A stretch of 64,000 nucleotides of DNA from Himantopus leucocephalus. Taxonomy: Eukaryota > Chordata > Aves > Charadriiformes > Recurvirostridae. A program made the position numbers and the translations under genes. Of this stretch, positions 1 to 11,600 are shown one piece after another (position 1 is the first letter of the stretch; each line of letters opens with the position of its first letter). Below the pieces are notes generated by a model. It was not told the origin of the DNA. It did not search any database and worked only from the letters and a program-made list of their open reading frames with translations. The stretch covers positions 2,481,941 to 2,545,940 of the forward strand of contig RSEF01000014.1 of NCBI GenBank assembly GCA_003993805.1, given 5' to 3'.

Positions 1-3000
1 TGTAGAAAAAAATATAGTTAGTTGTCTTCTTAGGGAGAGAAATAGATGGTAAATGGAAAGTAAATCACAGCATTCTGAAGAAAATTACATCATATATGTA
101 ATTAGCTTGTAAGTCCTTTAACTGAAGGTCTAACTACATTTTGTATGTACAGGCGGCTCTTAACTGATTATTTCTGAATGGAAAAAAAAAAATCTGCTAT
201 CAGTTGTAGATGTCATTAATGTTCCTAAGGCAAGAGGGGGGTGGAGGGGAACCAGTTGTCTTGGACTTCTGAGAAAAAAGACTTTTATCAAAACTTTTGG
301 CTCGCTTTGGGTGTGGATTTTTTTTTTTTGACACTGCTAAGACTGGGAAACTTGATGGCAGTTCCAAAGTGCTGTAATAAAAAATGCAGTGTTTCCTTGC
401 ATTTTATTGACTATCATGTCACATTTATAATGATAGCTTACATATTTATCCTCTATAGTACCGGAAACCCATAAAGAACTTCAGGTTTTGCTGTTTAGCA
501 TGATTTGTTTGTTCCAGTCCTGCTGAAAAACAGAGATTAGCTCTGCTGTATGATCTTCCCTAACTAACCTGCCTAAAACCAGCAGGGCTTCATACAGGCA
601 AGTTCAGGCTTGTGGCTGTATTGTAACGTACTTTCTTTGTACCTGACTTGGGTAAGGATTACAAGTCACTTGTTTAACACCATTGCAGCTCAAGTATGAA
701 AACCTATTGTATATACGGCTTTCAAGGCCCTATGAAAGATCAGTCTCTGGCATATATGCCTTAATATAGTGTGGAGTTGTATGTTTGGGTAAAAAATAAA
801 TGCTTGCAGCAGCCCTCATGTATATTAGTAATGGAGTAACAGGTGGAAAAGCAAGCTTGTCATTTTTCATGCATTATTTATGTGGTGTATGCTTTTCCTT
901 TTCTTTTTTAACATTGAAATTTAGTTACTATGCTTACCAATCATCTGAAACAAGATGAATATTTCATGTTAATTAACATCTGTTCAATGATATAGTAGTT
1001 TTAAAAAATTGTAATCTCTGAAATTTTTTTGAGTAAGAGATCAAAACAGCTTGGGAGAGAAAGGAGAATTGAACTAGCAGACTGAACTTTCCTAAAACTG
1101 TAATAAAGTCACATTCTTCTTTAAAATATAATGTAAGCTAATATTTTTGATCTGTTTAAAATTGTAAGATAGCAGCATCATACCAAGAACAAACTCAGAG
1201 TAACTAGAAATTGTAATAGCTTTGATAATCTCTTAAGTATTCACTCTTGTAAAGTCTTATGTGGGAATAGCTATCTCTTAACACTTAAATATCCAAATGT
1301 TTTGAAGAAAAATTGTAAATTTAATTCTGTCTTACGGATTGGGAAAGTACTTCACTATGCAGTTTTACACTATTTTCTTACATATGATCATCAACAAAGT
1401 TTTAGGACAATGAAAAGATTACTACAAAACTTTGACCCTGAACTACAAAATAAAATGGTATGATAAATAAGAGGTGCTAGACTACTGCAGTACAAGTGAA
1501 CTGTGCTTTGTCCGTTCACTGTTTGTGTAATTATGAAATGGGAGAATGATTGTCGAATAGCAGAATTCTCTGATTATGTTCCTTGGGCTGGGACCAATGT
1601 GTAATCTAACGACAGGGGAAGTGTTAAAGAGTGTATTGCCAAGTATGTGTTCTAGCAAACTGTATTCCAAATAACATGCAGCTAAGCTGCTGAGAATTGG
1701 TGGCTAGGCTTTTGTGTTTCCCTTTAGAGACAGAAATTCATTTGGGGTAAAATACCAGCCATCATCTTATAACTGGTCCTGAATGCATTTTTCCAGCTAG
1801 TTCCGCAACATGGTAAGCCTGTGACTAGAAGATGGAGGTCCTTGAGAAGACAGTGGCCACAGTTGAGCTGTAGCCACCAGTGCAATTTATCCAGTTGGCT
1901 GTATGCTCCTGGTGGGGTCCAAGAAGCTTGCTAGGAGAGAGGACAACCAAGAGAAAATAGCAGTGGCAGCCTGCTACTAGCCAAGTTAACTTTCGTTTGT
2001 TTGCCTCTGATGCTATTTGGCTCTGGTGCAGAGGGAACAGGCTGTCAGTGAGAGAGAGATACGTATTTGTATGTATAGGCTGTACAAATATGTACATACA
2101 AGTATGTACATAACAAAATAAAACAAATACTTTGGGAAGCATAGGACTTAATGTACAATATTTGCTGTAAATGTAAAATGGTAAAAGGTCCTTTTCTTCC
2201 AATAGAAGAAAGTATGTTGTACCTAGAACATAGTCTCCGTGCATTAAAACAGCTGTGGATTCCTGTTAAAGTATGTTGGCTATGATGTAGCTGGAAAGAA
2301 GTTATTTGTCTTGATGAAAACTAAGGGTATAGTACTTTTTTTTAACTTCATCAAGTTTTGACTTTGGCCAACCATACATAAAAACTCTGTGTATGGGTTA
2401 GAATATATTTTTTCACTAGGGAGCCATATGAGGAACACAGGCAGCGAAGCCCTATGAGAAGGAGAAAGTAGAGCACGAGGAGTTCATCACCACCTAATGC
2501 GCTTGGTGCCCAACTCACGAAATAGGCAACAGTGCCTTGTACGATCCTATTTATTCCTTACTGCTTTTGTATGGACATGGAGGCAAGATACTTAGACTTA
2601 GACATCTTCCAAGGTCTTACGAACTTTGGAAGTCTGGTTATCTCTTCTGCATCAATGAGACTGTAAAATATCTAAAAAGATTTTAAATATTTAGAAGTAA
2701 TGGAACTTGTGGAAAAAAAATGATAAAACGGAGCTGTGGAGAAACTGAAACTTCTTAACTCTGAGCATTAAATCAGTTTCAGATAATTACTTGAAATATT
2801 GTGAGCTTACTTTAGATCTAGAGAAATGATGCTTTGAAAGCAACTTCATATAAAATGCTTACATATTTAAAGGAGAACTGAGAACATGAGACTACTTGTA
2901 TGTTAAATGAATAATTGCTGCTAGTTTATTTTGTGTTGGATCCTAGTGTAAACGACTGACAACACATGCTGTTAACAGGACTACATTTTTCTATCTTTAT

Positions 3001-6000
3001 ATCTCTTTAACTGTATAGTACTTAAAATTTATTTTTACATGTCCAGTAATATAATGTTTAGTTTCGTTCCTCGTGGTTCATAATCAATATCACTTTTGAA
3101 TTTTATTTTACTGGACTAGTACGTGAATACAGAGACTTTGTCCATTGTATCATGGAAGTCTCATTTCCTTTAACCTGTGTTTAATCTGTTTGAAATTAAC
3201 TTATTTGCTTGTTATATCAGAAACATATGTTGTTCACAGCCTTAGTGAGAACTCTGCATATTTTAAAACAAAAATTGATCTGAGTGCCATTTAGAATGTG
3301 AAGTTCTCTTTGCTTTTATTTTTGTTTTATTTACAGATTTTATTTATTTGCTGCTTTAGCAAAACATAACTATCTATTTGGAGGTGCTGCTCCAGGGCAC
3401 TACATCTAGCATGCATAGTGGACTTTATACTTTATACTCTGAAATCTCTTCCCCTGTTCTCTATTGTAGGTTTTATTCTCTTTTTATTCTTCCCCTTCAC
3501 CTTCTGCAGTCACCTTCAAAAAGTGGCATTGAATGGTCACGTGTCAATGCCATTTTATAAAATGAACTACAGAGAGATTTACTCCTTGCTTCCTATTTCA
3601 TGTTCGTTCATGCAGTAAGGAAAGGCAGACTTGACCTAGTCCTATTGATTTATGTGCATATTAGTATTAATTCTACAGATCGTGGGGTTTTTTAAAGCAT
3701 TCTGGACAAATTGTATGAGAAGCAAAGTACAGTTAGAGCTTGGGAAGTTATACATTACTCTGTCCTCTTTTATGATTTTCTTCTTTCATATTAAATTCCA
3801 TTAATGCTTTTTGCCTTCTTTAAAGCATCTGCACAATTAAATCCTTCTGCAATAAATCGTTCCTATGAAAGAATGATAAATTTAATGCATTTGAGGCTCA
3901 ACAGACACTTTGTTCAATCGTATTTATTTGTTATACTGTATTCCTTTGAAACTTTCTATTTTACTACCTTTCAGGGGCTACTGGCTTGAAAGGGCTCTGT
4001 TTTGAACTTTCCCTTTTCATACATGCCTTTCGTCTGGGCAAAGGTAACTTGGAAGAAAGAGAGCATCTTGACAGAAATGGCATCTAATAATACATTTGAA
4101 CTGTACTGTCTCCACGTATAGATTTGACTCAGCCTTTCATTCTCTTGTTTAATGTAAATAATTATGTGGTTTCACCTCTAAGACATGGGGTTACTAGACC
4201 TGCCCTGACTGCAAAACAGGACAACAGGAGACAAATGAGTGATGTAGTTAAGCACCCTGTCTGTTCCCAGACACCTAAGTTAAGAGACTTGACACTTTCT
4301 TCAAGAGCAACCTCCTCTAAATAAAACAATATTGAAGTATATTTCAAGTAAGGTGATGCAATGAATACTTTTATTGGTTCTAATATAGCTATTTAGTCTT
4401 CTAAAAGTTTAAGTTATTTTGTTGGTAGCTGTTAATATTTTATTGAGTTCCATTTTTTTTCCTAACTTGAACTAAGTCTTCTATTCATAAGAACAGTCAA
4501 CATAAGCTGAAGAGATAAATAATAAGTACAATCACCCAGTGCGAACAGTGAGGTTGAGTGTAACGGCTACAGAAATTCCATATTCTGGCCTTAAGAATAA
4601 GTATTTCTGTTAGAAATTGCTTTCCTTGTTTTTCATCTACTGTGAAGGCAGTCTTCTAAGGATGTCTTCTGTCTCATAGGATGCTGTGTATGGAGAAATA
4701 ACTGTTACACATCTGGGGTTAGTGATTTTTTTTTTCCTTTTTTTTGGTGGCAAAGCTAACAGCATTAATGGAATTCTAGTCTGTCTTATTTTCTCAATGG
4801 AAAACATAGATACAACCAACAGCCTTGGTTAAGCCTAAAAATATTCCACAAATTACTGAAGTTTCAGCTTAAAAGATCTTTCTACCTGCACATTGAAACT
4901 ACTTGAAACTAAAATAAATTTACCATGGAACTTGGCATTACTGTTCATGGTCATATTTCAGATTATAATTGTATTACACAGCATGGTTTCAAGAACCATA
5001 TGAGAAATTTTTGTTCTATTTTTAAGGAGTTTAATGCATTTGAGATGTTCCCCAAAATCCCCGTTTCTTCTCTTCCCTGTAGTGCACTTAAAAGGTAACA
5101 GCAAAATAACAGAACAACTATCTATAACTATTTACAAGTACGTTTTTGTTTTCTAAAACAAATGTGGGCGTATTTAATGTACCTCTGCTCTTTTAGTCAC
5201 AAAGATTTCAGGGTGCAGGGGAATGGAGAGCAGAAAAAAGTATCTTTGAAAGGCAGTTATTTTAATAGTTCTGTTTATCATCAAGACCGGTGGTTTTGGT
5301 TTATTAATTCATTACATAATATGATGCCTGAAACCGGTTCCAGTTTACAGTATATCTGCCACAAATTGGACTTAGTAGTGTGCTATCATGCACTCTAGTC
5401 GTGTCTTTATGTTTGATAGGTCTGGGGCTTGCCAATAAATGATGACAAGGTTAATGTTTGGTTATTGTGTGTTATGAGCTCTCATATATAAAACCTAATC
5501 GGGAGCAGCTTTAATACATAGCAAAATATCTTTAGTTGATGAGAGAAATGCATGTTTGTCTTCACCTTAAGTAGTTTTCTTTACCTTTTTACAAGATGAA
5601 TAATTACTGAACATTAGAGCGTGGCCTTAGGTTATACTGTTATTAATCCAGAGTAACCCACTGTGCTTTATTAGAGCTATTCTATAATTCACCACTGTCA
5701 TTAAAATCAGAATATTATATTGAAGTTGTTCAATTTCCATTCTACTTGGACAGTTACATGCAGGCTAGGGGTTGTTCAGCCTTTCCTGAACTAGTCTTCT
5801 GCCAAAACTTGTCTCCTTGTGTAAATCTTATTTGGGAGGGCCATCAAAATGTAGCTAACCCATTATCTTAAACTGGCAATAAAAAACATGGTATATGTTC
5901 ACTATAAAAATATTCTCTATTTATTCAAAGTGCAGAATCTGACCTATAACTTAAATGATAATTTAAATCTTAATAGGTTAGAGTGTGCTTACTATGGGTT

Positions 6001-8587
6001 CTCTTCAAAATGTTGATTCAAAACATGGAGGAAATCAAATGGGTGAGCCCAGTACATACAGTGCCTGTGGGTCACTGGTGGCAGTAAGGAGATGCCAGTG
6101 TAAAATGGCTTTTGCCTGATGCACAGCATACAGGGAGTCTTTGGTTAAGAGAACAACAAAATGCAATTAGAGATACAGTCACTGATACCTAAAAATACTA
6201 TTTAAAAGTGTTCTAGAACTCTCTAAATTAAACTCATGAATAATCCAGCACAGACCATTTAGAGGGAAGTGTAGTTTTTAAGTCTCTAAATTTCAGGACA
6301 CATTTTGGTAGTATTCTTTGTAATAAAGATGAAAAAACCTGTTTCTAACCGAGCATTCAAAGCTAAAAGACTTGAAGGCTGCAGTCAGTTCAAGTGCTCC
6401 ATGAGACAAAAATAACAACCTCCGAGCGTCAGGTTTTCCATTCTTGCCGCCCCAGGTGAATGGGCTGTTTTGTGGCGCGTTTACACTGCGGTGGCAGGGC
6501 AGGCCAGAGGAAGGGAGTGTGCGCGGGCGCCGCGAGGGCCGAGTCAATGCCCGACCTTGTTGCGTGGCTGTCGGTGCTTGGAACGCTAGGGTGGGCTGCC
6601 TCAGCCTTGCCAAGGATTAGCTCAGCGTGCTGCTTTGGCAGCAGATTCTCAGAACAGACTTTTCATAGCACCTCTCACTTCTTATAGTATTTCTATTTCT
6701 GTAGTCACCAGCAACTTTAAATATGAACAAAAAAAGCATAGCACTCTGTAGGCTGTACAGAACATATGTATTAATAACAACAACAAAAAAAATAGCACCG
6801 CCCTGCCTCTCCCATCTACCATCCTGAGTGCGAATTCCTTTTTCTTGCTAATCAAGGGGTTGACTGTTCTCACTGTATTCCAATTACCTCCAAGTCTCCT
6901 GTAGGCTGTTGTGCAACGAGATGTAGGGGTAGACATAGAGTAGACACTGTGGGGAGACAGGGTTTGATGGCTGGGGGGATGTTGAGAAGGGAGAAGATAG
7001 ATGGAGGATCTCATGAAAAGCTCTGTCATTCATTTTATTTAGCCAAATATTTTAATTATCTGTACCTTTTGGGAGGTGAAGGATCTGAAGCATTATAGGA
7101 TGATATGTCTTTGCTGACTAACTCAGGAGGAGTTCTTGAATATGGATGGTAGAAAACAAGATTTGTAAAGCAGCGTGTTGAACAGTTAATTCATCCTTTT
7201 TTTTTTTTTTTGTCTTTGAAAAAAAGGAAATAGGGAATCCTATAACAAATAGGAGGGGACACACAGAGCAGTCCCATGCAGTGACTCTGCCAGTGATACG
7301 AAATCGGAATTGCAGAGTAGCGTTCAGCGTTGTAGGGCCTGCCTGTACACTAGCACAGCACAACTGCCGGTCCAATACTGCAAGCACCTGCGTGGCAAAT
7401 TCTTCACAGTGGGATAACCGCAAGGTTGATTGTGGAAGAGATGGATTACTGGAGGAGGCATGCCCGTGAACTGGCTGTGGAACTGAACCTGCCGTTCTCA
7501 CCACGGAAATGCAGTGACAGTGAAGCACATCTCTAGTCGAGGCTTTCGGATGCAATAGTTTGGGAATCTGGTCGCGGCCCCGGCACTGCTCAGGTTTTTG
7601 TAAAGGCTCCTGGTTGAGACCTGGTAACTCCCGGGGCTCTGACGTGGGTGCAGTCGAACTGGGTGCTTCAGGACACTTTCAGCTACTCTGCTCCGCAGCG
7701 TGCTGCAGTCTCCCAGACGAGACTGGCTGGCCCTCGGTCTGCCCGTGTGGGCGCAGCGGAGGGAGCGGGGATGATGTGGCCGGCCGTATCCAGAGCAGGG
7801 TGATGTGGCTGTCTGCAAACAGGGCAGGGCCGCGGCAGGCACCGCTTACGTCGGTTTGCACATGAACCACACCCAAAGGGTTGAGGTGTTTTCCCTCTAT
7901 ACCCTCCTAAAGGAAAATGAAACAGTCCGGCTTTCAACTGCTGGAGGCTGGAAGTAAGCTGTGTAACTCTGTGCTGGAAGGCAGCAGAGCGTATGAGGTG
8001 TATGCAGGGACTCTTGAGAGGATGCTGAGAAATCTGCAGCTTCGTGGCTGTTAGTTAATGCTGTACAGTCAGGCTGTAATCGCTGATAAAACAGCATGGG
8101 AAATTAATTGGCATATGTATCGGATCTGTTTTAGCAGGTGTGCAGTGAATGAATGTGAAAGGTCACTTTCTTAATTCTGAAGGTACAGTCAGTTAATAAA
8201 CAGACTAAAAAGCGGATAGCAGCTATTTGGATAGTAGCAAATATCTCTAGTTCTTGTGTGCTGTTCTCTGGCTTGGCAAGAAAAGAGGCTGTTACTAAAT
8301 CAAGATGAGCTATTCTGGAGGGAAGGAAGTACTTATTTTGGCTGGCACTCTATGTCCCTTTTGCGTAATAATGTATGATTAATTATTATTCTATCACTTG
8401 TGAGTTTCTTGGTTTGTCTGTGGCCAGATGTAGTTATTTATTTAAACTGCTGTGACGAGCAACAGCAAGAAATTGCCTGTCCTTAATATATTATAGTTTT
8501 AGTTAAGTATTTTTTTATTACTGTTCTTTGTTAACAAACTTCAGAACTCTATGAAAGAAACAAATATGGTTGTATGTTTATCAACAG
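1..8587 (+). other. BAIAP2L1: BAIAP2L1 intron (3' part)
   Basis: AT-rich sequence with no exon recognised on either strand. The missing IMD exon with the GRAYYDG motif was sought and not found, so it probably lies upstream. Two CpG-dense patches (6472-6590 and 7540-7870) stand out against the CpG-poor background. Confidence 0.8.
7540..7870. promoter_or_regulatory. CpG-island-like patch in BAIAP2L1 intron
   Basis: About 25 CpG in about 330 bp at roughly 60% GC, counted by eye, in an otherwise AT-rich intron. It ends near a TTACGTCG half-CRE-like sequence. It may be an enhancer, an unannotated promoter or a GC-rich insertion. Confidence 0.4.
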
Positions 8588-8649
8588 GCCAAGTTCTCAT
8601 TGAAATTTCAAGAACACACAAGAAACTTAATGACAGTCTAGAGGAGAGT
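8588..8649 (+). CDS. BAIAP2L1: BAIAP2L1 exon, IMD domain (first in window)
   Basis: Acceptor acag, donor gtaagt. The first two bases complete a Gly codon from an upstream exon; then 20 residues, [20 protein letters not shown], match the IMD helix after residue 72 of human IRTKS. Confidence 0.93.
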
Positions 8650-11600
8650 GTAAGTTAAACAATTTCTTTTTTAATTTACTTTCCTTTTGAAATTATAAAT
8701 TACTTGTGCCAATTTTTAATAACCCTTCATTCATTTGCTTTTAAAGTTCAAAAAATTTCATAAAGAAATTATATCCGAACTGGAGAAGAAAACAGACCTG
8801 GATGTAAAATACATGACTGTAAGTACATTCAATTCTAAAAGTCATATTTTATTTATCTATTCCTAGTCAAAGAATTTTTCAGAAATTGTTCCCTAACAAT
8901 TAATCAAGGTTAGAATTGAGTTTTAGATCTAGAAACATGGTAAAATTTTTCATGCATATTTTGAGTGAAAAAGGGAACCAATGCATGACTTAATAGCATT
9001 TTTAAACTAAAGTTGAGGGAGGCAATTGCCTAACTCATTTGATGTGTATTAGCAATATCTCATAGATTATGGTAATGCTTTTCAGTCACTTACCCAGTTA
9101 CATGTCTGAGTGTGTTATGAGATGTTTTAAATGCTTTGATTGCAGGCAACTTTAAAGAGGTATCAAACTGAACACAGAAGCAAATTAGATTCTTTAGAGA
9201 AGTCTCAGGCTGAGCTGAAAAAAATCAGAAGGAAAAGCCAAGGAGCACGAAATGTAATGAAATACGAGCATAAAGAAATGGAGGTCAGTGCATTGTCTCT
9301 TAAGTTATTTGTTTCTTTGTATGACAGCTGGTCAACAGAAAACGTTAAGCTATTACAGGTCACATCTGAGTCTGTTTTAAAACTTCATTTCTGAAGCTCA
9401 CCACATTTTTTTGCCTGTGCAGTGTTATTAGTTAATACACATAACTCCTCTGTAAGTTTTTTGGCAACAGTTAAGCTGTACAGTTTCAAAGAACATGCAC
9501 TTTTGGTTCCTCAGAGTTGGTTTATATGAAAGGCACTCCTAGAGTACATATTCCAGTTGAAATTAAGCTCTGGACTGCTCTATTGTACATACTTCAGAGT
9601 CTTCTGCTTCAGTTTCTAGGTTTCATCCGTTGATCGCTACTTGATTTTTTTAATTTATTTTTTTAAGTACCTCTGTAACTACACCTCAATACAGAGGTTT
9701 ACACAGGGAGTCAGCTATGCTATGCAAATTCAGTAGTAATTTGCTATAAATTTCCCAAAGTAGGCAAATGCCAACTTCTGTTATCACTTACTACCTTTCC
9801 TTCTGCTCTTAAAACTGCATCGCCATCTTGAGGCGAAATAAGAAATGGCAAGGCAATGAAGAGAAACTATTTTGAAAAGTCAGTCATATTCTGGTTGTCA
9901 TGTGTGTCTCAAAAAATATTGCCGTTGATATTTCTATTTGCACAACAATTTTATTTTGTGGCAGCTTGTATATTTTTTCTGCACATTGTTCTGTTTTAAT
10001 TTTCTTTTCAAATAAAGCTTTGTTTATAACAGAGTACAAGTACAGGAAACATAACTAGTACTGGCCTACCTTTCTACCTATCTTTTAACCTGTGTTCATA
10101 ACAGTTCTTTTTTGTAACGTATTGGACTGAGAATTTGAGGTTTGCATTTAATCACAGTTTAGCCATGAATCCTCATAACCTCAGACAAATGTAGTGTAGT
10201 CTTTTTATTAACTGATTTTTCCCCTCTCTAAAATGCAGTAGAGATTCATCATAGGTTTGTGAGACTAAATGTAACTGCTCTGGAGCAGATGAAGGTAATT
10301 AGTCTAATTAGAACACCTGTGGCCTTAAAACTGCTCAGCACATCTACTGCTTTGATGTCACAGTCTTATTCACTGCAGCATTTTATTTAGAGGCTAAAAG
10401 ACTATTTCTTGTTTTGCTTCACTTCCCCCCAGCCCCTAAACAGAGTACTGATTGCCTCTAATAGTAATGTACATTTACCTGGTGAGATGAGGGAAGTTGG
10501 GGGGGGGGGGGGGGGGNGGGGGGGGGGGGGGGGAGGGTGTGTGTGAAGAGAGAGCCTTGGAAGCAGAGCCACCCTCCCCTACCCTGCCTTTCCAAAAGCT
10601 TTTTGTTAAGGCTTCTGGAGCTTGCTTCAGTAATTGGATATAGTATCAAATAAAACTCAGACTGTGATTATTTGGGGCTTTTTTTCCCCTTAGTATTTGG
10701 AAACCGTGAGCTCTCGACAGAGTGATATTCAGAGATTTATTGCAGAAGGCTGCAGAGAAGCTCTCCTTGAAGAAAAAAGAAGATTCTGTTTTCTGGTTGA
10801 CAAGCACTGCAGCTTTACCCAGCACATACACTTCTATCACATCCAGGTCAGTGGTGTGAGTGTAAACAGAAATGAAACTCCTGAAACCTAATCATATAGT
10901 GTCTCCTGCAGTACGTAGATCAGACTGCCATCAAGAGCTAAAATAGCATTTAGGAACACTGTAGTGCCACATGAGTGTTGTGATCAGGTCATACAAAATG
11001 TTTACAATGCGATATTCTCTTAACTGTATTGTAGCAACAATAAAGGGTTACTGTAACTTTTTAAAAATCATATATTAAGAAAAAAAACGTATGGACTGAT
11101 CAGGTATTTCCCATATCTGACCCTGAAAAAGGATGGTCTCTCTTTCTACAACATATTACTTGTTTTGAAGAGCTATTACTTATGAAGATCTTGGAAAAGT
11201 CTTCCATTTTGCTGGTGTTCTCATTTTGGTATAATGAAAACTAACAAGTAGGTCTGTGCAATTTTATGAAAAAGGGTATCTTTGACAAGTACCTTTTACA
11301 CTTGGATGCAGTGTGCTGACTTCCTAAAATCCAAGCTGCCGGGGTGGCAGGAAATCTGCAGCGATGCCACCAAAGTGCCTGAGAAAGTCAGAATGATGAT
11401 AGATGAAATACAGACACCGGGTTCCACTCCCATATCGGGAACTCCACAGCCCTCACCGATGATAGAGAGAAATAGCACGGTATGTCGTTCTGTGATGGCA
11501 AAAGGTTCCCTCTCTGAAATGGGAGCCGAGTGGCTTCGCTAGCTGCTTTTGTACCTAAGCATTTGGGGTCGAGTCTATACTGCACCTCTGGAATATACTG

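Noticed and set aside
1825..2244. 139-aa minus-strand ORF in the BAIAP2L1 intron
   Set aside because: No domain, biased composition, no splice or promoter context; chance ORF.
7118..7865. Overlapping ORFs of 100-145 aa around the intronic CpG patch
   Set aside because: Frames overlap on both strands and no protein is recognised; explained by low stop density in GC-rich DNA.
1..8587. Missing BAIAP2L1 exons 1-3
   Set aside because: Looked for coding for the GRAYYDG and TESTYR motifs; none seen, so they are taken to lie upstream of the window.
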